From NCBI RefSeq assembly GCF_000002235.5, contig NW_022145612.1, forward strand, positions 14,934,809 to 14,998,808: a DNA stretch of 64,000 bases, written 5' to 3'. Positions 49,601 through 61,041 of the stretch are shown piece by piece. This stretch comes from Strongylocentrotus purpuratus. Lineage: Eukaryota > Echinodermata > Echinoidea > Camarodonta > Strongylocentrotidae. Positions within the stretch are counted from its first letter, which is position 1. Each line of letters opens with the position of its first letter. The notes beneath the pieces were generated by a model. It made no database searches and was not told the origin of the DNA. It saw only the letters and a program-made list of their open reading frames with translations. The translations under genes were made by a program, and so were the position numbers.

Positions 49601-50934
49601 ACAACATTTTCATCAGGATAGGTTGTTTTAGAAATTAAATTTCTCATATACATAAAAAGCTGTCTGTTTGGAGGATCTTTTAAACATCTTTTGATGGATT
49701 CAGTGGAAGAAGGAAACAGTACAGCTGTACATGCAATTTGTAAAATGACAAAATTGTCTCACAAAGCAGATGTAACACTCCCCTGCAATGTGCCCTTAGA
49801 CAAAGCTTTGCTGCCCCAAAATACTCTGGATGTAAAAAGGAAAAGCATTTTCTACAGACCAAGATAAATAAAAAAAAAAGTGTTCAATCTAATTCACTTC
49901 ATTCTTACATTCGGTTGGCAATCTTGAATATTATAATTTACTTGGGGTGGGATTTGGTGTCAAATAACTATTCAATAAGTATTATTAAATTGGCAACATT
50001 TTATTACTTTCAGTTTCTCAAGACAAAAGTAGTCTACTCTAAAGTCCATTGTCATTTTGGGGTCAGGATTTTGTAAACAATATGAAACACATTAGTGCTA
50101 AAACACTGCTAATCGATGCATAGTTGCATACTTTTCTATAATTATAAATACCAAGGCAAAAGTTACAGCTTTATTAATAATAAGCCTCCAGGCTCCATAC
50201 ACACTAAAAACCCAATCATATTATTATTAATCATACCGTCTTGTAAAACAGTAGTGAAAGCCACTCCAGCAAATCATATATGATCAATGCTAATTTTCAG
50301 TCCCGATATCAACAGTGTTCTGCTGCACTACATCATGCTCCACCGACTAGATGATATTATCATAATAATGGAGTCTAAAGCACTATCACCCATCCCGTAT
50401 CAGATAACTTTTCGCATCGGGTCTAAACTAAGGTAGACCGAAAATTTCCGTCTCTTTCGTTCGTTAGCCTCTGAATAGGGTAGGGTTGGCTTTTTCGGTC
50501 TAAAACTAAGGATACTCAACTGCACTATGAGTATGACCACCTCTATGGTAAATATAAAGTTTATTAATGACCCCCCCCCCCCCCCCCCCCCCCCGTAGCA
50601 GTTGGTTCTGTCTATTCATTAAACAGGTGAAGATGGTGCAATGTAATGATGGGTGTGTTAATGATTGTCTCCTCAGAGTTAGACCTTACGTTGTCAGCAG
50701 TAGAACAGCTACCTCGTCATTAGTAGTAAGGGAAAGCGCTTCCCGAAGACTGCCCCATTGGTCAAAAGTTTCTTTCTGTACATCCAGTCGACGTCTGTCT
50801 CTCAACTTAATAGCATTTTCCTGTCTGTACCTTTTTTGATATTCTAATCTGCCGGACTTCGTTTGTTTTTCCCTCTTCGACTTCCGCGTCCGCTTCAGCT
50901 TCAGCTTCACAGGGCTCTCAGTCTCATCGTCCAT
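46695..50934 (-). CDS. Coiled-coil gene D (paralogue of A with a non-THAP first exon), 377 aa
   Basis: Exons on the minus strand: 50934–50690, 48545–48481, 47931–47728, 47314–46695 (TAA). Phases 2, 1, 1 match gene A exactly and exon 2 is 65 nt in both. Residues 1–81 are Lys/Arg-rich (KLKLKRTRKSKREKQTKSG) and then read W-x-x-LREALSLTTNDEVAVLLL. That motif resembles an N-terminal segment I associate with some zinc-finger/transposon-related proteins; it is not a THAP domain. Residues 82–103 are the KKQK linker, 104–171 include the LNDEEEEDEDEPNPDL acidic run, and 172–377 the conserved GPYCREAGISEADI / KNGLVLEIYDYF / WSIGAFIERLVERR segment and a coiled coil. Intron 3 has a GC donor (G|GCAAGC). 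The 3' end overlaps the block that recurs in B and C. Function unknown; chromatin or transcription roles are guesses. Confidence 0.75.
48877..48989 (+). other. Candidate orphan exon on the strand opposite gene D
   Basis: 113 nt, relatively GC-rich in AT-rich surroundings, between an acceptor (CTTCTTGTAG) and a donor (AAG|GTAAAA). The open frame (2 nt + 37 codons) contains CPVPCLYLALPIIDYWYKVI and then YGGSAPYDFK. It lies in intron 1 of gene D. No partner exon is visible nearby, and I do not recognise the protein. It may be a displaced gene fragment. Confidence 0.35.
48990..50689. other. Rest of gene D intron 1
   Basis: AT-rich, with a C run at about 50571–50594 close to the first exon. The short frame at 49680–49862 is not supported. 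Confidence 0.45.
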
Positions 50935-51094
50935 CGTAAAATGAAAAGTTAGTGTGCTTACGAGTTTTCTTTTTGTAGGACGACTAGTGTGCGCGATCAC
51001 GCGTAGTCTTTTTATGCAGTTTTCTTTACGTTAGAAAAACAACATTTAGTAACTAGATGTCGTTCTGGCCAATAACCCACTGGGTACCCCCGCC

Positions 51095-51365
51095 CAAACC
51101 AGCGGGACAATTACCCTCAAGGACAATTACCCCAAGGACAACTCCCCCCCCCACCAGAAAATACAATATAGCCCCCCCCCTCCATAATTGGACAATTACC
51201 CCCGTAAAATTACCTCATAGCCATAGGTCAATTACCCCAATGTGTGTGTGTGTGTGGTGTAATTGGTAATTGTTGTATAGGGGGTAATTGTCCATAGGGA
51301 GCAATAGGAAGCAATTGTCCTATAATTATGGGCCGGTAATTATCCTCGATGTGGTTGTCCTTAGC
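51095..51365. repeat. Cluster of direct and inverted GGACAATTACCC motifs
   Basis: At least four GGACAATTACCC/GGTCAATTACCC-like copies on the plus strand (51107–51240) face inverse GGGTAATTGTCC/CAATTGTCC copies (51260–51360). A GT microsatellite lies near the axis. Precise element ends are not clear. Confidence 0.5.
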
Positions 51366-51612
51366 CACGGTACTTGTGCATGGGTTATTAGAGGTAAAAT
51401 GGATGAGTCAATTTCGAGGTCAAAGAAAAACATATTTTTTTATAATTTTATCATTTATTTTATTTATTCAGTGAATTTTGGCCAGCTAGGGTCCATGTTA
51501 AAACTGATATGGAAACAAGATAGCTAAAGCTTCGACTTTTTCCCTGTAACTTAATTCTTTCGATATCATTCAAACAAGTTATCTTCTTACATGACATACT
51601 AGATCATGTACC

Positions 51613-51701
51613 CAGTGGCAGATCCAGGGGGGGGCGGGGCCCTCCAAAAAAACTGATTTCAAATTTTGGCCCCCTGCTAAGAAATCCTGGATCTGTGCCT
51701 G
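51613..51701. mobile_element. hAT-like micro-MITE (89 bp)
   Basis: 8-bp duplications CATGTACC at 51605–51612 and 51702–51709. TIRs CAGTGGCAGATCCAGG and (reverse complement) CAGGCACAGATCCAGG. G/C-rich interior. Related to the decayed copy at 18389–18650. Confidence 0.85.
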
Positions 51702-52038
51702 CATGTACCCCTATAACTATAACCTTTGAACTTCAAACTCATTTGACTTCAAAACATGATTAAGATTATTGTTGCATACAATCACAACAAATAAGTTTTA
51801 ACTACTATATTATGAAATTTATGATGATCTATGGCCATAACGTTATGCACGGTTCTACTGAGAAGTTGTGAGTGGAACTCACTGCTCAAGCCCCCCCCCC
51901 CCATAAAAAAACAATAACAAACAAACAAACAAAAATAATGAAAAATAAAATATGTGGATCGAGCATAGCTCTGATACAAGGTTATGATAGTCAAAGACGC
52001 TTTAGCTATGATTAGATTAAAAAATCATGAGATAGATA

Positions 52039-52144
52039 CAGGCGCGTACGCAGGGGGGAGGGTGTTTAGGGGGTTAACCCCCCCCCCCCTTTGGTATTTT
52101 TATGTATGTAAACCCCCTAAAAAATCCCTAAAAACCCCCCTTTG

Positions 52145-52175
<31 letters not shown>

Positions 52176-52399
52176 ATTAAAAAAAAAAATCAAAAAAAAA
52201 ATCAAAAAAAATCACCCCCATGGCTGACCTAAGAAAAGTGACCTTACCCCCCCCCAACGGAGCAAAATGTCAATTTTTCAAATTTTGAGACAAAAAAAAA
52301 GTGTCCCCTTACCCCCCCCTTCACTGAGCGACTTTTCGGCTGGCTGAGTCGTTGCGATTTTTTTTGGACTCCCAAAAAAAAAAAAAAAAGGGTGCGCTT

Positions 52400-52440
<41 letters not shown>

Positions 52441-52552
52441 ACTGAGCGACTTTTTGGCCGGCGCGATTTTCAAATTTTCCTGAGTCGTTTTTTGGACCCG
52501 ATTTTAAACCCCCCCCCCCACCCCCCTTGAAAAAATCCTGCGTACGCCACTG
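52039..52552. mobile_element. hAT-like MITE (514 bp) full of homopolymers
   Basis: 8-bp duplications GATAGATA at 52031–52038 and 52553–52560. TIRs CAGGCGCGTACGCAGG and (reverse complement) CAGTGGCGTACGCAGG. The interior has a T run of about 28 near 52144, a C run of about 40 at 52400–52440 and repeated ACTGAGCGACTTTT / TGAGTCGTT blocks. No transposase. Confidence 0.87.
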
Positions 52553-52560
52553 GATAGATA

Positions 52561-53037
52561 CAATGACCAAAACTAATTTGCGATTGTCCAAAGTGAAAGC
52601 ATGCATCGGATATTATTATGGCGTTTTCCTAATTCTTTCCCCAAGTTATTTAGGCCCTATAGCTATACCGTAGGTACCACTGATGCGGTGGGCCCTACAT
52701 ACATGAAACATTATACATGTTGTATATCGCTCTCTTTTCCCTACTTTTCATCAAAATGTTTATTTTCAAGCAATTAAAATTGCGTTGTTCTTTTAAATTT
52801 ATTTAAAAACATAGATCTAGCTCGTTTCAAGCAGCAAATTAACAAAACTATAAAAAGACTACCGTAAAATTGACATGCATGGTGAGGCATCATACTCGCC
52901 TCTTGTCGTCCTACGAAACACAAACCATTCTCTGTGCGAGATTTTTTCTTGTACCATTGAGCTCCCCTCAAACTCGAAGGTCGCTCAATTTTCAAGATCC
53001 AGCTAGGCCTCGCCCTAGCTTGTTTGTTGAGGTCAAT
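52561..53037. promoter_or_regulatory. MRPL45 promoter/5'UTR region
   Basis: The 470 bp before the MRPL45 ATG, free of recognised repeats. It must contain the promoter and 5'UTR, but no TATA box or initiator is claimed. Confidence 0.4.
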
Positions 53038-56000
53038 ATGGCCAATATCTTACACAGATCATTTGTTTGCTGTAATAGCTTGGTAAGTTTTTTTTATTTT
53101 GTGAGGAGGAATATCTTAAATTTGCCGTGATAATGTCAGCAGTCGAGAGTCTAAAATCAACCCAACGTTACAACTTACACGAAAGACAATGTATGGGACA
53201 ACAACTCGTATCATGCGGCATTTCTCGGTCGTTCAGGGCCAGGCAGAGCTCCGCCTGTGGCAGCGGCGGCGGAGCTCGCTGGAATAGGGTCGTTTCCGTC
53301 GTTACCTTACGTGCCTGCCTGCCTGGCAGCGCTCGCCTAGCTAACTCAGACTCGCCCACCGTTGCTAAAATTTGTTTGACTTATGTTTTTCTTATTTGAA
53401 ATTTAATTTTCAGGTTAACCACACGAGGCAAACCCGACTTTAGTGCCCAGCTGAAAATCTCAGTTTATTATGGATTTAATATCAATAATATTAATTATGC
53501 TAATATATGCAAATATAAACATAGGGTCTACCAAAACTTGATGATTTTTAATCATTTGACGTCATAAAAAGCAATTTTAAGCCAAAAATAGCAGCGAAGT
53601 AGGGGATCTCCTCTTTGCTTGATGCGAGATACTAGCGAACTGAAATAACCGAATAAAAACTATGGTGAACTAAAAAAAGAAAAGAAAAATTAAAATAACC
53701 CTTAAATTTGGCGCCCCCATCAGGAAGGGGGGGGGGGTGTCATCTCTTCAAACCCCCAATGTTTCGTGCATATCTGGTGAGAAAGAAAGAAGAAGCAGAA
53801 TAAAGAAAAGAGCCACCCCGGAAAAAAATTAGAAAAATGATTACAAAGAAAAATAAGTAAATAATAAATTTAGCCCCCCCCCCCAAGGCCAGTTGCCCTT
53901 TTACCCCAAATTTGGCGACCATTGAGCACCCCCCCCCCCCCCCATCCCACCCCAACCTGCCCCTATCATGTGCGCATATCGGAAGAAAAAATTAATAAAC
54001 ATTTCAAAGGTAATTTCAGAGGTGGTTTGATTTTTTTCTTTTCTTTTTTTAGTTCACCATAGTTTTTATTCGGTTATTTCAGTTCGCTAGTATCTCGCAT
54101 CAAGCAAAGAGGAGATCCCCTACTTCGCTGCTATTTTTGGCTTAAAATTGCTTTTTATGACGTCAAATGATTAAAAATCATCAAGTTTTGGTATGTTTAT
54201 ATTTGCATATATTAGCATAATTAATATTATTGATATTAAATCCATAATAAACTGAGATTTTCAGCTGGGCACTAAAGTCCGGGTTTGCCCCACACGACAC
54301 ATATGATAACCAAGATTGGCAAGAAGTTTGCTTAAACTAGTTAAAGACCAGTGATAGTACGAGTGAGTTATGGTAGGGAGGCGTAGGTCTAACAAAGTTA
54401 GAGTCTACACCTCAATTAGGAAAAATGAGCCAGGAATAACCAAATTCAACTTTAAACAAATGGCAGAGCTTTGTTTACTGTGAATCTTGTTTACATTTCA
54501 TTTCATTTCAAGAACATTGACCTCTGATAGGGGTCTGTGATGTTGATCCTGCCTGGAATCTACATAGATCTAGAGTCTAGATCTAGGTCTAATCTACATT
54601 TTTGTAGATTGTATGTTGTTTTTTTAGCCAAAGGAGTGTCCCTGAATTCAGTAACGTTCACAACATAAGTTGATGTACAATACGTAAAGTTTTCCTCAAT
54701 GACTTGGGGTGGAAAAGCCTTTGGTTAGTATGTAATTTCACACTATTGCTATACAAAGCTCTCTTTCCACGTATTGATTTTTCCATTTTCTGTAGGTCGG
54801 GCAGTTAAGATCTCAGATAACCCATCAGACTCTGCTGAGCACATCCATAGTTGCCACCAACCAACCATGTAGGAACAAAACCACACAAACAATCCACAAG
54901 GCTCGGAAGAAGGCCAGGCTGACTCTCAAAGACCAGGAGCGAATGAGAAAATCAGAGGAGTACAAGAACGATCGACGCAAGTACATCCTCGATACCCTAA
55001 GAAACGCAGGTATCAGGCCTGGACAACAGTATCAAGAGAGGGCAATCACCATCACCTGCACTGGTGAGTTTGGGTTATTCTAAAGTTAACTTGAAGTGGG
55101 ACTAGTGCACTACTTGTAGCTACTTGCGCCCTCTACACAGCCAACAATGCCTAAGCGAAACGTGTTGATCCCCCATGGTTCCCTTTTTTTAATGTTAATT
55201 GAGAGTTGATTTGATGAGATTAATCACCTGCCAGGCTGCCAGTGATCATGCAGGGATGTTTAATCCCTCCTGGCCAATCTAGTGCAGATAGCCTTTAATT
55301 GACAAACCGAAATTTGACACTGGTTTAAATCATTACTCGGTCAGTTCACATCTGACAAAAAAGGAGTTGTTTGTGTTGAATTTAGAAATCATGAAGATTG
55401 TCATGGTTTTAAGCATGATCCAGAAGTGTAAAATTGAAATTTCTGTATCATAATATGATAATTTCAGTTGTATTTTCATCATTGCAATGACTTTATTGTA
55501 AAAGATGCTATCACGACTGAAGGCAGAAATAATATTTCCTCCTGTAATTTCTTTGAACCTTTGAGCTGTGAGTCTCTTGTTATTTCTGGATCATATTAAT
55601 CTTTTTTGGCATGTATCTTTTTCAAAGGCCCACTGCACTACTTGTAGCTACTTGCGCCCTCTATATAACAAACAATGCTTAATCGGTGACCATTGGTCCC
55701 CCATGATCCTCTTTTTCTTATGTTAACTAAGAGCTGAGTTGATGAAATAATCACCTGTCCAGTGACCTTGTAGGATGGTCTAATCCCTCCTGTAAACTAT
55801 GGCAGATAAGCTTTAACAATATGTTTCTGTTATTCTATTCTTCAGGTGATTTCTTTGAACCCTATATCCCACCAGAAGGAGATGGAAAAGCATCGTCTCT
55901 AACCACAGAGGTAATATCACAATTTTTCATCAAAGCACAGGCCTTTCTAAGAAGAGTTTCACCTTCTTGGGTTGTGTGTCTGTTCATGAGTTTGCCACAA

Positions 56001-58611
56001 ATAAAATTGAGTAAAGCAACAGTAATGATGTTATTAACATTGATAATAGTAACAATACATTTTATAGCAATTACCGCTATATGAAACCAGGTATGAGGTT
56101 GATACCAATTTCAGTTATCTTATCTTTTCCAATAGAGTAATCCTGTAAATTGTGAACAAAGTGACTTCTCTTAATAATATCATTGGAATGTGTGAATTTT
56201 AAGATTAATTGTATAGTGATAATTTGTAATACATGAAGTACATACTTTGCACCCTCTAGAAGTTTTCTGTGACCAAGCTATTTTTCATACCTTTGTATTT
56301 GAACTGATCTTACACTCCCAGGGTGCTAAGCAACGTCTTGAGAGAGTCAAGAATGTAGGTGTCACGCAAATGGCCCAGAGGAAAATTAGGCAATTTGAAC
56401 CAGAGTTTACGACGACAGACTTTGCCTGGAAAGCCCAGCAGATCTATGTTGATGCTCACAATGCTCTCCAGGAGTAAGTATTCTTTGAGGATATTTTGTT
56501 TTGCTTTGCCTGAGGTTAATACAACAGTTTTTGAACGAGACTATACTAGGTGACAACAATAGTGTATGTAAAATTATGATTTCTAATTACACACTGCCAA
56601 TATTTGTAATTAGATACTGTTGCATATGTAGCTGCCATTTAGTACATCTACACACTGCTAAAATTAAAACAATGTCTTTTGGATTTTGGACACAGAAGTC
56701 TGGGAACGGTGTTGACTTGCTATGAAGCATTGATAAACCTTCTAGTATGAATACAAAAATACTTCTAAATGGAATTAATAAGGTTGCATATAAGATTGTG
56801 TTATGGGATCCACTAAAAATTAGCATTGTTTGTAAAAAAAAATAATATCGATAAGGCAGAAGAAAAAGGATAATGCTCGCAGAAGTCATCAATAACAAGA
56901 GTATTAACACTTTGTTCATTTTTTAAAGTTCTCTTTAAAAAAAAAATCTAATTCATAGTTTTGTATAAAAATATCTCCTTTGCCTCCATTATTTTTCAGT
57001 TTTGACAGACATCTACTGCATTCACTAGTCACAGAAAAGTGTTATCCCGTAAGTACATATTTTGATTTCTATTAATATGCTAAGTCTCTAAATATTGATT
57101 ATCTTTGTCCTTAGTGCTTGTCAGAAAAAGAGGAAAAAATAGTACCCAAATTATATACTGATTGTAGTAAAAAATAAATTGCCCATCTTACCTCCTGTAT
57201 CTTGTGTAAGGAATACAGTCATTCATCATAATTGAATACAGAGAGTGCAAAAGCAGTGTGTTTACCATTATGAAGACTGGATGAGAATTCTTATCTTGGA
57301 TTAGGATACTGATGTTATTGCATCATTCAAATATGATTTGTTTTTGGTCTCATTTTCACAAACATATTCTCCCTCATTTCTAATAGTTCCAATATCATGG
57401 GGTAATGTCATTTATTTTTTATTTTTGAGATAACAACAATATGCCATTCTTGTACAGGACATATCACATTATAAAACAATGTCTCTGTTTGTCTCCACGC
57501 ACTTCCAAACGACTTTACAAGTGATTACCTCAGCTTAGCTCTGGCAACCATAGTGCTGAGTGCATTTATGGAAAAAAGTCTACAAGGTACCCACTTACTA
57601 CCCCTGGGTCGAGTGTGGCAAGTGTAGACTAATGTCTTACCAAGTCCTGCCGTAGGGATTTGAAGCCTGTACTTTGTGGTTCACATTCCATAGACTTGTT
57701 TACTAAACCATTATTAAGGATGTAGCTCATTAAAGAATTTTTCTTAAATTACAGGAGATGATAGCTGGTTTCCGTTACAAGACAATAAGATGGAAGATGC
57801 TGGAATCCATTGAGAAACCTCGTATTGTACACATGAGATGTACAGACATGATTAACAAAGGCAACATTTATGGGCAGGTCACTGTGCGCTTTCATACAAG
57901 ACAGGTAAGGGGAAAAAGGGATTCAGCAAGGATATTGTTATTTCTTTTTTTATGTAATTGTTTAGAGCTTCGGTGAACAAATGGACAACAAAGAAAATTT
58001 CCTCTGCAGATTGTATTGTCTTGATCAAAAGACAATTATGAACTGATCTGAGTCTTAATTAAAAGAGTGTATGTTAATTAATTTTCATTGAGCAATTATG
58101 TCACATTTTAATGATAGCTCTTCATTATTCTGCCCTTTTCAAGATTTATGCACAGATGAAGAATTGAACAGAGTTTTGATCATTTATGCAATTTAAGTCA
58201 ATTTTCATTTCAAAAGGTTGCCTATTTATTCATTTTGTATAAAATCATCATTGCTAATCCAATCACCACTGAGTCTTACAAGTCTCCTGACTTCTCAACT
58301 ACACTGCATTTTCCCCTTCACAGACACTGGCAATCTACGACCGATTTGGTCGCATCATGGTCGGTAGCGAAGATGTACTCAAGGATGTCCTGGAGTACGT
58401 AGTCTTTGAGAAACATCTACCTCATCGGTATGGAACCTGGAGGATGCATGGTAAGATAGTCCCAGAATGGGCAGACCACAGGGAACCGGTAGTCAGGACT
58501 ATGGTCTTGCCTGAGGAGATGGAGGAGGAGGAGGAGATAGAGGAGGAGGAAGGAGAGGTGATGGAGCAAGGAAGTAGTGAGAAAGGACATGTGGAACACC
58601 AAACGAACTGA
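53038..58611 (+). CDS. MRPL45: Mitochondrial large-ribosomal-subunit protein mL45 (MRPL45), 338 aa
   Basis: Component of the mitoribosome large subunit near the exit tunnel, linking it to the inner membrane. Exons: 53038–53082, 54796–55063, 55846–55910, 56322–56473, 57000–57048, 57755–57904, 58324–58611, all with GT/AG borders and consistent phases. The N-terminus ([14 protein letters not shown]) and the following Arg/Lys-rich stretch suit a mitochondrial presequence. Conserved blocks are [20 protein letters not shown] (107–126), [56 protein letters not shown] and [12 protein letters not shown]...[13 protein letters not shown]. Together they form the Tim44-like/mL45 domain. A Glu-rich tail (about 305–325) extends beyond the vertebrate length. 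Candidate poly(A) hexamer 58681–58686, another at 59050–59055. Introns 1 and 2 carry transposons. Confidence 0.97.
53427..54289. mobile_element. Long-TIR element (863 bp) in MRPL45 intron 1
   Basis: 8-bp duplications CCACACGA at 53419–53426 and 54290–54297. TIRs of about 265 bp run from GGCAAACCCG/GGCAAACCCGG inward to the GAACTAAAAAAAGAAAAG block and are nearly identical apart from a small indel near 53522. The roughly 330-bp middle has poly-C/G tracts and no transposase. An 8-bp target with GG termini and very long TIRs fits a Mutator- or Merlin-type derivative better than hAT. Confidence 0.85.
55091..55298. mobile_element. TTAA element, copy 3 of 4, MRPL45 intron 2
   Basis: Reverse orientation relative to copies 1 and 2. 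TTGA|AGTGGGACTAGTGCACTAC at the left (one target base mutated) and GCAGATAGCCT|TTAA at the right. Confidence 0.75.
55622..55816. mobile_element. TTAA element, copy 4 of 4, MRPL45 intron 2
   Basis: TCAA|AGGCCCACTGCACTACTTG ... GCAGATAAGCT|TTAA, about 195 bp, same orientation as copy 3. Its right end is 30 bp before exon 3, so it may supply part of the pyrimidine-poor intron end. Confidence 0.78.
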
Positions 58612-61041
58612 TTAACAAATGAATAACTTTCTATCTAGTAGTTTTGATGGACAGTGTGTGGAGGATAAGGACAAGCAAGTAATAAAGATCCTCAAGCCAG
58701 CTGCTTTTGTGGTGATTGATAAGGACGTTGCATCATGGTATCATTCTTTCATGATGCTGCAGAAATGGCTTTATTTGAAGATAAGATAGCATTCTGTTTG
58801 AAATGTAGGTCAGGAATGATGAAGCTCAAAGACACTATCCTAACAAGGTGATCAGTAATTTGGATTGCTTATGTATTTATTTTATTACTGCATCACAAAA
58901 TCATGCAGTATTCTAACGAAAGGTAAAGGGGTACATGATGGGTTTTTCAATAAATACATACATATTTGCAAGAGCAGAGTAGAGAAACAGCTGGAAGAAA
59001 ACTGTAAAAACTGTGCTTCAAGTTTGGTACAGTTTGTTATCATGTTTTGAATAAACAGCAAATTGGAATAAATTAGTAGCAAAAATGTAGTAAAAAGAAT
59101 GAGAAATCATTAACAGAAATTGCTACTCATTTTGATATAGATTAATAAAATGAAATCAATACCTAAATCCAAATTAACATATGTTTCTGTGAAGGAGAAG
59201 TAACATCATAGAACATCTGAGATGAAGGAATGATGAGATGAAAGGGAATGGAGAAAGAGAGATTACTGGAGTAATAAGTAGGTATTAAGTAAAAAGGACA
59301 AAGAAAAGTTCAAGCAAGATAAATTGGAAGTGCAGAACCAAGATTGTAGCATGCAGAGGGGATATAATTTAAAGAAGATAGTTATATATATCAGCTATAA
59401 AGCTATGGGCTATAGAGCTGTACAAAATAGCATGATGATAGAAAGTATTTAAAGAATGGGAAGCAAGGAATCAAAAGGAAAGGAAGGAGAAATAACATAC
59501 CACTGATGTATGATAAGCATTAAAACATGCTCCCTCTCCTTTCTACCCTATTCCCACAGCACGTATCCAATAATACCTTTATTTTGTGCCCATCCCCTCT
59601 AATTTGAAGACGCTCCCATTTGTGTACATTTCAAGACTTTTTCTTCGATATCCTGGATCAACTGTTAAAATATTGTGATATATGTACCCTTAGCCTTATT
59701 TCCAGTATTTTGGTACTTGGTTCTAGGACTTGGTTCATTAAAACAGTTGTATCAATCAATTATTTAAATTGTTCTAAACACTTATAATGAATGTCTATTT
59801 CTTATCTGTGAGACCGTGACATGTTTTTGCATGATATTTGGACATAATTATTAAATGATATGAAAGATAGCAAATCTTGTTCATGTTTTGTATTATTCAT
59901 AGGAATCTATTTTATTTTGTTTTGACTTTTAACCTTAAAACTTATCTCTTGTAATTTACTTGTAGCATTCGTTTCCCCAAGCACAACATGAAACTGAAAC
60001 ATCATTTTTTTAAAGAGTGTCATATTTTTATTACAAATTATATAAAATCTGTTGACAATATATAAAGTATGAATAGAAAAATATCTCTGTCATTCATTCA
60101 TATCTACATTATATTTGGGAACAAGATTATGTCAATGTCCTTATCCCGCTCTACATTTGTGCACAGACTGAAATTGGGATGTTTTGAAAATATACATTTA
60201 TTTATCACATTCTGGGACTCCAATATTTTGTGTATGAACCACAAAACTATAAAGTTCACACATCAACACTAGTTAAAATTGTCATCTGTATGTCAAAGGA
60301 CACAGGAAATGATACCATTTACATATTTATATGATCTATCTTGTATTATTTATGGTTGTAATTATCACATTTTAAAAGTTAACAATGTTTACAGTTTTTA
60401 CAACGCATTAGTATCAATTCTTCGTCACCAGTATAGATCCCTAAACGATACAATTTTTATACACTAATTGTCATTGATATTCAACAGAAATACTTTGTGC
60501 TATTCTCTACTAACAGTTATTAACCTTCTGCCAACTGGATCTGGAGGGCTCACACATCGAGTGGTTAATGTCAATCTTCCGATAGCATATTTATGGGCAG
60601 GTTGTTTGTTCTTGATAGTCTTTGAAAGCAAGCCGCCATTCATCCATTTCTTGTTGCCAATCTGCAAAGTCCTCTTTCCATTCCTCTTCACCATCAGACA
60701 GGCTCTCTGTATATTACAAAATGAAAGCATTTTTTTGTAAAGGACAATTCGTGTAGAGAATAGCCAGGGCTCCACTTTGTTCTCATTAATACTACCTGTG
60801 ACCTCCTCTAAATTTCCCCTGTTTTTTTATACCTTTTTATATCTTGACCTTACTGTCCATTTAGTACTACTTCTACTTCTACTCCTTCAAATTCTAGTCC
60901 CTCTATTGATGTGTTTAGTTCTTCTTCTGATAATATTCTAACAAAGTATTTGCCGTTTGATGTTCCCTTTACTCTTTCAAACTCTACTCCTCTTTTGATG
61001 TGTTTAGTTCTTCTTCTGATAATATTCTAACAAAATATTTG
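58612..61041. other. MRPL45 3'UTR and intergenic DNA
   Basis: AT-rich. Contains the MRPL45 poly(A) candidates and a duplicated segment near 60925–60957 and 61000–61032 (TTTAGTTCTTCTTCTGATAATATTCTAACAAA-type repeat). The esterase gene's 3'UTR enters from the right. No further gene seen. Confidence 0.5.

Noticed and set aside
52244..52606. Gly-rich minus-strand frame
   Set aside because: Encoded by the C run of the MITE at 52039–52552.
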